Positions 8,257-16,189 of a DNA stretch of 64,000 bases are shown piece after piece. Below the pieces are notes generated by a model. That model did not search any database. It was given only the letters and a program-made list of their open reading frames with translations, and was not told the origin of the DNA. Within the stretch, counting starts at the first letter, position 1. Each line of letters starts with the position of its first letter. Origin of the DNA: Halomonas halophila. GTDB lineage: Bacteria; Pseudomonadota; Gammaproteobacteria; Pseudomonadales; Halomonadaceae. The stretch spans positions 868,001 through 932,000 of the forward strand of contig NZ_CP129121.1 of NCBI RefSeq assembly GCF_030406665.1, in the 5' to 3' direction. Both the position numbers and the translations under genes were made by a program.

Positions 8257-9408
8257 ATGACGATGAGTGTCGAGAACGACAAGGAACGGGCCTGGCCACG
8301 CCTGGTCACGCCGATTCTCTGGCCATTGCTGGTCCTCCAGGTCGTGCTGGTGGGGCTGTGGCTGGCGGTGGGGCTGAGTGGCCGCTGGCTGGTGCTGTCG
8401 CCGGTCTCCTGGGGCGATACGTTCTGGTGGCTGCTGGTGCTGGCGGTCGGCAGCGGCCTCAACGTGACGGCCTTCCTGATGCTGCTGCGCCAGCGCCTCC
8501 GCGCCGAGGAAGCTCGGGTCGAGGCGGCCTTCGGCCGGCTGAACGAGCGGCTGGTCGCCATCGGCGGCGACGATGCCCCCGGGGCGGGACGGCTTCAGGA
8601 TGCCGGCCTGCCGCTCGAGCGACGCCTCGAGGCCGTGGCGGAGAGCTGCGATGCCCTCGGCGAGCGCTGGCAGGCCGAGCTGGAGGCCGTGCGCGGCGTG
8701 GAGCGTCGCCTCAATGATGACCTTCAGGCCCAGCAGGGCCGCCTGGCTCGGCTCGAGACCGGGCGTGTGCGCGCCCAGGAGGAGTCGCGGCTCAAGTCCG
8801 GCTATCTCAGCCACCTGCAACAGATGCTGCAGCCGCTGATGGCTTCCGTGTCCGAGGTGCTGCAGGGCGAGCGTTTCCAGCGCCCGGACGGTGACGCGGA
8901 GCGGAACGCCCTGGCGGGGCTGCGGGAGCGGCTGGCGGAGACCGCGGTGCTGCTGGAGAACCTCGGCGACCCGGAATCGACGGAGGCAGCGCTGCCGCCA
9001 CCGTCCGCCGCCCGGGTGCTGGTCGTCGACGATGGCCCGGTCAACCTGATGCTGGCGCGCAAGGTGCTGGAGGGGCGGGGCCTCGAGGTGGTCACGGCCA
9101 CCAGCGGCCGGGAAGCCCTCGACAGCCTGGAGGCGTCGCCTTTCGACCTGGTCTTTCTGGATATCTACATGGCCGGCCTGGACGGCGTGGAGACCTGCCG
9201 CGCCTGGCGGGCCCGCGAGGCCGAGCGTGGCGATCGGGGGCGCAGCGTGCTGGTGGCCTTGACCGCCAATGCCGGCGAAAGCGATCGCCGACGCTTCCGC
9301 GAGGCCGGCATGGATGACTACCTGGCCAAGCCTTATCGTCCCCAGGACCTGCTGGATCGCGTGCAACACTGGTTGCCGGGGCGCCTGGCCGGGGAGGACG
9401 ACGCATGA
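8257..9408 (+). CDS. membrane-anchored receiver-domain protein, degenerate hybrid kinase
   Basis: The 383 residues hold two hydrophobic segments (~14-36 and ~54-76), a coiled-coil linker, and a C-terminal REC domain (~249-375) with all phospho-relay residues: acidic pair in VLVVDDGP, acceptor Asp in VFLDIYMAG, Thr in VALTAN and Lys in YLAKPYRP. The segment KSGYLSHLQQMLQPL (~179-193) resembles the KSEFLxNMSHE phosphoacceptor helix of BarA/GacS-type kinases, but Gln replaces His and no HATPase domain follows. It may receive phosphate from a partner phosphotransfer protein. No close family name is recognised. Confidence 0.8.
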   Translation: MTMSVENDKERAWPRLVTPILWPLLVLQVVLVGLWLAVGLSGRWLVLSPVSWGDTFWWLLVLAVGSGLNVTAFLMLLRQRLRAEEARVEAAFGRLNERLVAIGGDDAPGAGRLQDAGLPLERRLEAVAESCDALGERWQAELEAVRGVERRLNDDLQAQQGRLARLETGRVRAQEESRLKSGYLSHLQQMLQPLMASVSEVLQGERFQRPDGDAERNALAGLRERLAETAVLLENLGDPESTEAALPPPSAARVLVVDDGPVNLMLARKVLEGRGLEVVTATSGREALDSLEASPFDLVFLDIYMAGLDGVETCRAWRAREAERGDRGRSVLVALTANAGESDRRRFREAGMDDYLAKPYRPQDLLDRVQHWLPGRLAGEDDA

Positions 9409-9553
9409 GCCGCCTCCCGTTCGCCAGCGGTGCCTCTCCTTCGCCGGCCTGCCGGTGACGGTCGCCCCCGGCTTGCTGCTATGATCCCGACCGCGGCGCC
9501 ACCGCGGTCTGCCCCTGTCCTTACCTTTCTTCCCCGCATCGTTCGAGGCCCCC

Positions 9554-10354
9554 ATGCTGCGCTATCCCGATATCGACCCCGTGGCCATCTCGCTTGGTCC
9601 GCTCCAGGTTCACTGGTATGGCCTGATGTACGTCATCGGCTTCATCGCCGCCTGGTGGCTGGGCCGCCGCCGCGCCGCTCGCATCGGCCTCAATGGCGAC
9701 GATGTGGGTGACCTGATCTTCTATGCCGCCCTGGGCGTGGTGCTCGGCGGACGGCTGGGCTATGCGCTGTTCTACGGCCTCGACCAGTGGCTGGCCGATC
9801 CGCTGTGGATCCTGCGCGTCTGGGACGGCGGCATGAGCTTCCACGGCGGCCTGATTGGCGTGCTGCTGGCCTCGCTCTACTTCGCTCGCAAGAAGCGGCT
9901 GGCGTTCTTCACCCTCACCGATTTCGTCGCCCCGCTGGTGCCGATTGGCCTGGGGGCCGGGCGCATCGGCAACTTCATCAACCACGAGCTGCCGGGCCGG
10001 GTCACCGACCTGCCCTGGGGGCTGGTGTTCCCCGGTCTGGGGAACGAGCCGCGCCATCCTTCATCGCTGTATGAGGCGGTGCTGGAAGGGGCGGTACTGT
10101 TCGCGGTGCTGTGGTGGGTCTCGGCCACGCCGCGCCGTCGTGGTCTGGTGTCGGGGCTGTTCCTGACGCTCTACGGCGTGTTCCGCTTCGGCGTGGAGTT
10201 CGTGCGTCGCCCGGACCCGCAGCTCGGCTTCATCGCCTTCGACTGGTTGACCATGGGCATGCTGCTGTCGCTGCCGATGATCATCGCCGGCGTGGCACTG
10301 ATGGCCTGGTCCCGCGGCCGGCCGGTGGATGCCAGGGTCGACGCTGCGGCCTGA
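9554..10354 (+). CDS. lgt: prolipoprotein diacylglyceryl transferase
   Basis: Inner-membrane enzyme that transfers diacylglycerol from phosphatidylglycerol to the lipobox cysteine of prolipoproteins. The 266 residues contain seven hydrophobic helices and the Lgt signature GAGRIGNFINHELPGR, plus HWYGLMY and SFHGGLIG. It is upstream of thyA, as in E. coli; the REC gene and the NRDE gene separate it from ptsP here. Confidence 0.95.
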   Translation: MLRYPDIDPVAISLGPLQVHWYGLMYVIGFIAAWWLGRRRAARIGLNGDDVGDLIFYAALGVVLGGRLGYALFYGLDQWLADPLWILRVWDGGMSFHGGLIGVLLASLYFARKKRLAFFTLTDFVAPLVPIGLGAGRIGNFINHELPGRVTDLPWGLVFPGLGNEPRHPSSLYEAVLEGAVLFAVLWWVSATPRRRGLVSGLFLTLYGVFRFGVEFVRRPDPQLGFIAFDWLTMGMLLSLPMIIAGVALMAWSRGRPVDARVDAAA

Positions 10355-10362
10355 GCGCAGCA

Positions 10363-10393
10363 GGGCGGTGGCCGCTATGGGCGGCCACCGCCC
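10363..10393. terminator. strong hairpin between lgt and thyA (no T-tract)
   Basis: GCGGTGGCCGC (10365-10375) and GCGGCCACCGC (10381-10391) are perfectly complementary, and flanking G-C pairs extend the stem to 13 bp around a 5-base loop. There is no run of T after it, so it may be a processing or stability element rather than a terminator. TAGAAT (10401-10406) just after it could serve as a thyA -10 box. Confidence 0.5.
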
Positions 10394-10432
10394 GGGCATG
10401 TAGAATGTGTGGCCCATTTTCAGCCGTCGACC

Positions 10433-11260
10433 ATGCCCGTGACCGCCAACGCCCCTCCCGCCCTCGAACAGCCCTATCTGGACCTGATGCGCGCCGTGCT
10501 CGATCACGGCGTGGAGCGCGACGACCGCACCGGCGTCGGCACCCGCTCGCTGTTCGGCCACCAGATGCGCTTCGACCTGTCCCGTGGTTTCCCGCTCGTC
10601 ACCACCAAGAAGCTGCACCTGCGCTCGATCATCCACGAGCTGCTGTGGTTCCTGGCCGGCGATACCAACATCGCCTACCTCAAGGACAACGGGGTGCGCA
10701 TCTGGGACGAGTGGGCCGACGAGAACGGCGAGCTGGGCCCGGTCTATGGCTATCAGTGGCGTAGCTGGCCGGACCCGCGCGGCGGGCACGTCGACCAGAT
10801 CGCCAATCTGCTGGAGCAGCTGCGGACCAATCCGCGCTCGCGGCGGCTGATCGTCTCGGCCTGGAATCCGGCGCTGGTCGACGAGATGGCGCTGCCGCCG
10901 TGCCACTGCCTGTTCCAGTTCTACGTCGCCGACGGCAAGCTCTCCTGCCAGCTCTACCAGCGCAGCGCCGACATCTTCCTCGGCGTGCCCTTCAATATCG
11001 CCAGCTACGCGCTGCTGACGCAGATGATCGCCCAGGTGGCAGGCCTCGAGCCCGGTGACTTCGTGCACACCCTGGGCGACGCCCATCTCTATCTGAATCA
11101 CCTGGACCAGGCCCGGGAGCAGCTGTCGCGTGACCCGCGCCCGGCGCCGCGACTGGCGCTCGACCCGAGCGTGACCGATCTGTTCGACTTCCGCTTCGAG
11201 CACATCGCCATCGAGGGCTACGACCCGCACCCCCACATCAAGGCAGAGGTGGCCGTATGA
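10433..11260 (+). CDS. thyA: thymidylate synthase
   Basis: Makes dTMP from dUMP using methylene-tetrahydrofolate. The 275-residue frame has DDRTGVGTRSLFGHQMRFDL, the catalytic cysteine in ALPPCHCLFQFYV, QRSADIFLGVPFNIASYA, and the C-terminal EGYDPHPHIKAEVAV. The ATG at 10433 gives a start close to other ThyA proteins; a GTG eight codons upstream (10409) is possible but less likely. It overlaps folA by 4 bases. Confidence 0.95.
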   Translation: MPVTANAPPALEQPYLDLMRAVLDHGVERDDRTGVGTRSLFGHQMRFDLSRGFPLVTTKKLHLRSIIHELLWFLAGDTNIAYLKDNGVRIWDEWADENGELGPVYGYQWRSWPDPRGGHVDQIANLLEQLRTNPRSRRLIVSAWNPALVDEMALPPCHCLFQFYVADGKLSCQLYQRSADIFLGVPFNIASYALLTQMIAQVAGLEPGDFVHTLGDAHLYLNHLDQAREQLSRDPRPAPRLALDPSVTDLFDFRFEHIAIEGYDPHPHIKAEVAV

Positions 11261-11796
11261 ACGACGAGACGCTCGTCCCGGTGGCTATGATCGCCGCGAT
11301 GTCCGCGAACCGGGTCATCGGCGTGGACAACCAGCTGCCCTGGTACCTGCCCGAGGACCTGAAGTTCTTCAAGCGCATGACCCAGGCCAAGCCGCTGGTC
11401 ATGGGCCGCAAGACGTTCGAGTCCATCGGCCGGCCGCTGCCCGGGCGGCTCAACATCGTCGTCACGCGTGATTCCGGTTTCCAGCCCGAGGGCGTGCGGG
11501 TCTGCCACGACCTCGATGAAGCGCTGGCGCTGGCCGACCGGCAGGCCACCATCGACGGCGTCGACGAGATCATGGTGATGGGCGGCGGCCAGATCTATGC
11601 CCAGGCGCTGCCGAAGGCGAGCCGACTCTATCTCACCGAGGTGGGCGTCGAGGTGGAGGGCGATGCCCGCTTCCCCGAACTGGACGAGGCCGAGTGGGAA
11701 GAGCGGCAGCGCGTGCCGGGCCAGCCCGCCGAGGGGCAGCCGGCCTATGACTTCGTGCAATACCGGCGCCGGGGTTTGCCAGACGCCGCGGAGTGA
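11257..11796 (+). CDS. folA: dihydrofolate reductase
   Basis: Regenerates tetrahydrofolate from the dihydrofolate that thymidylate synthase produces, which explains the translational coupling to thyA (ATGA overlap). The 179 residues include IAAMSANRVIGVDNQLPWYLPEDLKFFK with the active-site carboxylate region, the NADPH-binding VMGRKTFESIGRPLPGR and MVMGGGQIYAQAL. It is slightly longer than E. coli FolA (159). Confidence 0.95.
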   Translation: MNDETLVPVAMIAAMSANRVIGVDNQLPWYLPEDLKFFKRMTQAKPLVMGRKTFESIGRPLPGRLNIVVTRDSGFQPEGVRVCHDLDEALALADRQATIDGVDEIMVMGGGQIYAQALPKASRLYLTEVGVEVEGDARFPELDEAEWEERQRVPGQPAEGQPAYDFVQYRRRGLPDAAE

Positions 11797-11870
11797 CACA
11801 GACTGACGACTGGCGCCGCCGGCCCTGAGGCGACGTCATATGGAACCCAGTCGTCTTCCCCCGGGCATGC

Positions 11871-12917
11871 ATGGAGGATCCGGAGTTGATCGATGAACGC
11901 CCCCGTCGTCTCATGGCGACCCTGGAATCTCGCGTCGAGGCATTGCTCGAGGCGCGCGTCGAGGGTCGGGTGCAGCATCAGGCCCTGCAGAACCGGCTGA
12001 GCGAGCTGGAGCAGAGCCGTCAGGCCCTGGAAGCGCGCAACGCCGAGCTGCAGGCGCGAGCCGAGGCGGTCCAGGGGCAGCGCGATGAGCTGGCGCGGCG
12101 CATCAAGGCGCTGGAGGCGACGCTGGCCGAGTCCGAGGCGGCGCGGCTGGAACTCGTCGAGGAGAACCGCGAGCTTGATGAGCAGGGCCGTGAACTCGAG
12201 GCGCATGCCCAGCGGCTCCAGGCCCGGCTCGACGAGACCGTGGCGGAGCCGCCCGTTTCGACGCACCGCCAGGGCCTCGGGCTCTCCGCCCTGATGGGGC
12301 ATCATCGTGCCGCGGCGCCGGCGGCCGATGAGGCGGATGCCGAAGAGACTGCCGCCGTTTCCGCCTCGTCCGATGTCCCACAGCAGGCCGCGCTGCCCGT
12401 CGAGGAGGCGCCTTCTCCCCAGGCCCTGCTCGCCCAGTGGTATCAGCGCTACGGCGACGCCTTCTTCAAGGGCCATACCCGGCCGCTCAAGGTCGGCATC
12501 CACGAGGATCTGAGCGCCCTGGAGCCCTGGCCCGAGAAGCTGGTACGCCGCGCCCTGGCCTGCTACGTCAACCTGCCGCGCTACCTGAAATCGGTGCGTG
12601 AGGGTGCCGAGCGGATCGACCTCGAGGGGTCGCCGGCGGGGGCGGTGGATCGCGGTGCCGCCGAGCATGCTCACCGGAAGCTGGAACGCCTGCAGGCCGA
12701 GCGTCAGCGCAAGGGCAAGCCGGCGAAGGCGCGCAAGCCTCGTCAGTCGCGTACCGACGAGCCTTCCTCTCAGCCGAAGGAAGCCAGCGGCGCGCCCGAT
12801 GCTGCCTCGCCTGCCGCCGCTCGAGCGACGGCCGAGCCTTCCCCCCAGGACGAGCCCGCCGATGACCGGTTTCACCGCAAGCTCGGTGAGCTGATGGCAC
12901 GCCATAACGGGCGTTGA
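11871..12917 (+). CDS. ProQ/FinO-domain RNA-binding protein with N-terminal coiled coil
   Basis: Residues ~20-130 are an almost uninterrupted Glu/Arg/Leu-rich coiled coil, followed by an Ala-rich linker and a ProQ/FinO domain (~185-280) containing FKGHTRPLKVGIHEDL, LACYVNLPRYLKSV and GAERIDLEGSPAG. ProQ-family proteins bind structured sRNAs and mRNA 3' ends as RNA chaperones. The tail (~285-348) is basic then Ser/Pro/Ala-rich. Canonical ProQ has the FinO domain at its N-terminus, so this order is unusual; the coiled coil suggests oligomerisation. The role is inferred from the domain only. Confidence 0.8.
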   Translation: MEDPELIDERPRRLMATLESRVEALLEARVEGRVQHQALQNRLSELEQSRQALEARNAELQARAEAVQGQRDELARRIKALEATLAESEAARLELVEENRELDEQGRELEAHAQRLQARLDETVAEPPVSTHRQGLGLSALMGHHRAAAPAADEADAEETAAVSASSDVPQQAALPVEEAPSPQALLAQWYQRYGDAFFKGHTRPLKVGIHEDLSALEPWPEKLVRRALACYVNLPRYLKSVREGAERIDLEGSPAGAVDRGAAEHAHRKLERLQAERQRKGKPAKARKPRQSRTDEPSSQPKEASGAPDAASPAAARATAEPSPQDEPADDRFHRKLGELMARHNGR

Positions 12918-13392
12918 AGAGGGGGCCGCCAGCGTTGACGGTGAGCCTTGTTCCATCGATCGTCTGACTTGAAACCGTCATATCCCCGGGGCATGATGAG
13001 TCCGCTCATCGCTGCCGAACGCTGTTTTAGGACACGGTGAAGCGTGGCGAGGTGCCGTTGCCCTGCCGCGCTTGACGAACGGTAGCGGCGGAGAGGCGCC
13101 GTGAGGCGACTCGGCCTCGATCGTGGTGGGAACTGACGGTGATCGGGGGATGTGACGAAGGAAAACAGTGTTTTTTTCTTGTTGCGCTCCTGCAAATCCC
13201 GGTATAGAGTTCCTTCTGCGAGCATTGGACTATAACAAGGTTTCGCCGTGGTCAGGCTCGCTGCTGCCGCTTCCCGAGAGGAGGCGAGCAACAACGAGAA
13301 CCGGCACCAAGACCGGCAAACCCGCCGCAAAGACTCGAAAAGAGCGCGCGGCTATCGATCGAAACAGCAAGCTAGTCAAAAGGATTATCGCA
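12918..13392 (+). promoter_or_regulatory. long 5' region of the porin gene
   Basis: No gene is evident in these 475 bases. TTGTTG (13179-13184) and TATAGA (13203-13208), 18 bases apart, are a plausible sigma-70 promoter, which would leave a 5' untranslated region of roughly 180 bases. A stretch of seven T's precedes the -35 (about 13171-13178). The untranslated leader would be long enough for sRNA-type control, common for porins, but no specific site is recognised. Confidence 0.4.
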
Positions 13393-14469
13393 ATGAAAAA
13401 GACACTGTTAGCGACTGCCATCGCCGGTGCCATGGCTGCCTCCGGCGCCCAGGCCGCCACCGTCTACAACCAGGACGGCACCAAGCTCGACATCTACGGC
13501 AACATTCAGATTGCCTATATCAACACCAATGACTCCGCTGGCGACAGCGAAGACGAAATCGCTGATAACGGCTCTACCTTCGGCTTCGCCGCCGAGCACG
13601 TCATCTACGACGGCCTGACCGGCTACCTGAAGCTCGAGTTCGACGACTTCCAGGCCGACGAGATGAAAGTTGCGGGCCGTGACAGTGGCGATCAGGCCTA
13701 TGTCGGCCTGAAGGGCAACTTCGGTGATGTGCGTCTCGGTTCCTACGATCCGCTGATCGATGACTGGATCCAGGATCCGATCACCAACAACGAGTACTTC
13801 GACGCTTCCGATTCCAACAGCGGCATTGCCAATGTTGGTACCAATGATCGCGAAGGCGACAAGGTGACCTACACCTCGCCGGTCTTCAGTGGCTTCCAGT
13901 TCGCCGTGGGTACCCAGTACAAGGGCGATGCTGAAGAAAATGAGTTTGAAGGTACTCTTGGACAGGGTGTTGAGCACACTGTGGAGGCTGACTCCAATGC
14001 CTCCTTCTTCGGTGGCGTGAAATACACCGCTGGTGCTTTCTCCATCGCTGCCGCATACGACAACCTGGATAACTACGACGGCAAGATCACTTCCGTCAAT
14101 GGCAGCACCACTGCCCCCATCGTTGGTACCGACTACGAGCTGGGCGACCAGTACGGCGTGACTGCCCAGTACACCATCGATGCTCTGCGTCTGGCCGCCA
14201 AGTACGAGAAGTTCGACGCCGAGGCTGACGACAGCGACATCGACTTCGTGGCTCTGGGTGCCCGCTACGGCTACGGCATGGGTGACGTCTATGGCGCCTA
14301 CCAGAACGTCGACTATGACGACAGCAATGTCGACGATCGCGACGAGGTCATTGTTGGTGCCACCTACAACATCTCCGACGCCATGTACACCTGGGCCGAA
14401 GCGGCTTGGTATGACAAGGAAAATGACGAAGATGATGGCTTTGGTGTGGGTATCACCTACCTGTTCTGA
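13393..14469 (+). CDS. Gram-negative outer-membrane porin
   Basis: A 358-residue precursor with a clear signal peptide (MKKTLLATAIAGAMAASGAQA) and a mature part starting ATVYNQDGTKLDIYGNIQ. It continues with alternating beta strands such as GLTGYLKLEFDDFQ, AYVGLKGNFGDVRLGSYD and a C-terminal GVGITYLF, ending in aromatic Phe as required for Bam recognition. It is a general-diffusion-type trimeric porin of the outer membrane. The mature protein is very rich in Asp and Glu, consistent with a halophile. Codon use is less GC-extreme than neighbours, typical of a highly expressed gene. The start at 13393 is chosen because the signal peptide begins there. Confidence 0.9.
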   Translation: MKKTLLATAIAGAMAASGAQAATVYNQDGTKLDIYGNIQIAYINTNDSAGDSEDEIADNGSTFGFAAEHVIYDGLTGYLKLEFDDFQADEMKVAGRDSGDQAYVGLKGNFGDVRLGSYDPLIDDWIQDPITNNEYFDASDSNSGIANVGTNDREGDKVTYTSPVFSGFQFAVGTQYKGDAEENEFEGTLGQGVEHTVEADSNASFFGGVKYTAGAFSIAAAYDNLDNYDGKITSVNGSTTAPIVGTDYELGDQYGVTAQYTIDALRLAAKYEKFDAEADDSDIDFVALGARYGYGMGDVYGAYQNVDYDDSNVDDRDEVIVGATYNISDAMYTWAEAAWYDKENDEDDGFGVGITYLF

Positions 14470-14510
14470 TCCCGCTGGCAGGGGTATCCTGCTGCAGGGT
14501 TGATATCGAA

Positions 14511-14537
14511 AGCCGATCCCCCGGGATCGGCTTTTTT
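14511..14537 (+). terminator. intrinsic terminator after porin
   Basis: GCCGATCCC and GGGATCGGC form a near-perfect stem (14512-14531) followed by six T's. It lies 42 bases past the porin stop. Confidence 0.9.
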
Positions 14538-14570
14538 CATTGAGAGCAATCAACGAGCAAGTGAGGTGTT

Positions 14571-15587
14571 ATGAAACGGCCGATCGTGACCGCGAGCCTG
14601 CTGGCACTGGGCGTGACGCTCTCCGCCGCACCGGCGCTGGCCAGCGAGATGGAAGAGCGCTTCCGCGAGGAGGGCAAGGGCATGGATCTGACGGGCTTGT
14701 TCAACGCCGAGACCGATGCCCACAGTCGCAGCTTCCTGTTCGGTGGCGTCAACGAGCATGCCTTCGAAGTGACCGAGGCGGGGAACTATCGCTTCACCAG
14801 CGAGGTGACGGCAGGGTACTCCGAGGACTATCGCATCGCCGCGGTGCTGGAAGACCAGAGCGGTGACGTGATCGCCCGCGGCGAGGCATTGGGCCAGAAC
14901 GGTGGTCTGGAGATGCGCCAGCAGCTGGCCCCGGGCGACTACGTGCTGCGCGTCGAGGCGCATCGCTTCGGCACCCGTGGCCGCGCCGGGGACGGCTACT
15001 CGGTCAATGTGGCCGGCCTGGATAATCAGGGCAACGTCATCGACGACGGTGTCAGTGACGGCGAAGGCATCTTCTTCACCGGCACGAACCGGCAGGGCGG
15101 CGATTCCGTATTCGTGCGCGGCGACAGTGCCGTGGCCACCCTCGGCGGCGGCGCCGCTGGGGCGCAAGCCGAGGCGACGGCCCCTGCCACCGAAGCCGCC
15201 AGCGCTTCAGTGAGCGCCGAGCCGGCGGCTCAACCTGTGCAGGAGGCGGAGAGCCAGCAGCGCTCCGGCTTCGAGACCATCGTCACCGACGTCAAGATCC
15301 GCGCCCGCGGCGAGGTGCTGACCTTCAACGTGGCCGAGCAGGGCAGCGTTGCCATCACGACGTCGACCTACCCCAGCGGCTATGAGGACACCTACCGGAT
15401 CGAACTCGAGGTGCTCGATGATGCGGGCCGGGTGGTGGCAGAAGGCGCCGGGCAGGGTTTCGACGGCGATGTCGACCTGACCACCGACCTGGCGCCGGGA
15501 CAGTATCGCATTCGGGTGCAGGGCCAGAAGTTCGGTTCCGCTCACAGTGGCGTCAACAACTACGAGCTTCGCGTCGAGAAGCGCTGA
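14571..15587 (+). CDS. exported protein with two related beta-rich domains
   Basis: No family name is recognised with certainty. The 338 residues begin with a signal peptide (to ~APALA, residue 25). Two regions are related to each other: ~50-155 (FEVTEAGNYRFTSEV...YSEDYRIAAVLED...LAPGDYVLRVEAHRFG) and ~240-338 (FNVAEQGSVAITTST...YEDTYRIELEVLDD...LAPGQYRIRVQGQKFG). They resemble PPC-type (pre-peptidase C-terminal) beta-sandwich modules. An Ala/Glu-rich linker (~195-225) joins them. The start is supported by GAGGTG (14561-14566). Probably periplasmic or outer-membrane associated; function unknown. Confidence 0.75.
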   Translation: MKRPIVTASLLALGVTLSAAPALASEMEERFREEGKGMDLTGLFNAETDAHSRSFLFGGVNEHAFEVTEAGNYRFTSEVTAGYSEDYRIAAVLEDQSGDVIARGEALGQNGGLEMRQQLAPGDYVLRVEAHRFGTRGRAGDGYSVNVAGLDNQGNVIDDGVSDGEGIFFTGTNRQGGDSVFVRGDSAVATLGGGAAGAQAEATAPATEAASASVSAEPAAQPVQEAESQQRSGFETIVTDVKIRARGEVLTFNVAEQGSVAITTSTYPSGYEDTYRIELEVLDDAGRVVAEGAGQGFDGDVDLTTDLAPGQYRIRVQGQKFGSAHSGVNNYELRVEKR

Positions 15588-15596
15588 GCTCATGAC

Positions 15597-15616
15597 GGGG
15601 CGCCCGAGGGCGCCCC
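15597..15616. terminator. hairpin between convergent genes
   Basis: GGGGCGCCC (15597-15605) and GGGCGCCCC (15608-15616) are perfectly complementary, between the 14571 gene and the convergent small gene. No T-tract is present. Confidence 0.5.
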
Positions 15617-15634
15617 TGAGTATGCCGGGGCGGA

Positions 15635-15853
15635 TTAGTTGGCCTGGTCCTCCTCCATCATCATGTGGATCAGTTCCTGCAGGTCTTCCACCTGCTGCTC
15701 CAGGGCGGCGACGCGATCCTCGGAGGCGCTTTCTTCGGCCTTCTCGTTGATCTCGGCCATCTTTTCCTGGAGTACCTCGGAGTCCATGGCGTGGGCGGCG
15801 CCGCCCATCATCAGCATGGCCAGGAAGCCTGCGATCATTGTCTTGATGTTCAT
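15635..15853 (-). CDS. small exported coiled-coil protein
   Basis: A 72-residue protein: a signal peptide ending MMGGAAHA (about residue 22), then a short acidic amphipathic helix, with heptads in EKMAEINEKAEE and VAALEQQVEDLQELIHMMMEED. The start is supported by AGAGGTG, 4 bases upstream. The size and leucine-heptad pattern recall Lpp-like or periplasmic scaffold proteins, but there is no lipobox cysteine and no C-terminal Lys, so it is not a Braun lipoprotein. Family not recognised. Confidence 0.65.
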   Translation of the reverse strand: MNIKTMIAGFLAMLMMGGAAHAMDSEVLQEKMAEINEKAEESASEDRVAALEQQVEDLQELIHMMMEEDQAN

Positions 15854-16189
15854 GGGACACCTCTATGTTCGTGGAGTACGGCATCGGACCCGTCGCCGGG
15901 TCTTGCCTGATTAGTGCCGTCACCATCGCATTCCTTACAGCGTGATCGAGCCTGATATTGCATATAACCGCTGGGCCCCGAACGTAGACGGGGCGCCAGG
16001 CTTTGTCCGCGCCTGGCCGGTCGATGCTGTCACGCCCCGGTTGTTTCGCTTTCTCGCCTTCTTTCCGGCGTAGCCGGCCAGGAGCATGTGTAGGAAGGCC
16101 GGTCCTCGAAGGCGTCGACAAAAGGGGAGGTCAGCAAATTTAGCTTAGTCTGATACAGTAGTGACGGCCCCGTCATATGGAGGTGATCC
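15854..16189. other. intergenic region between divergent genes
   Basis: These 336 bases lie between the divergently transcribed small exported protein and the diguanylate cyclase. I see no ORF, tRNA or convincing terminator. The last bases hold an exceptionally strong ribosome-binding site for the next gene: GGAGGTGATC (16179-16188), fully complementary to the 16S 3' end. Confidence 0.6.
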
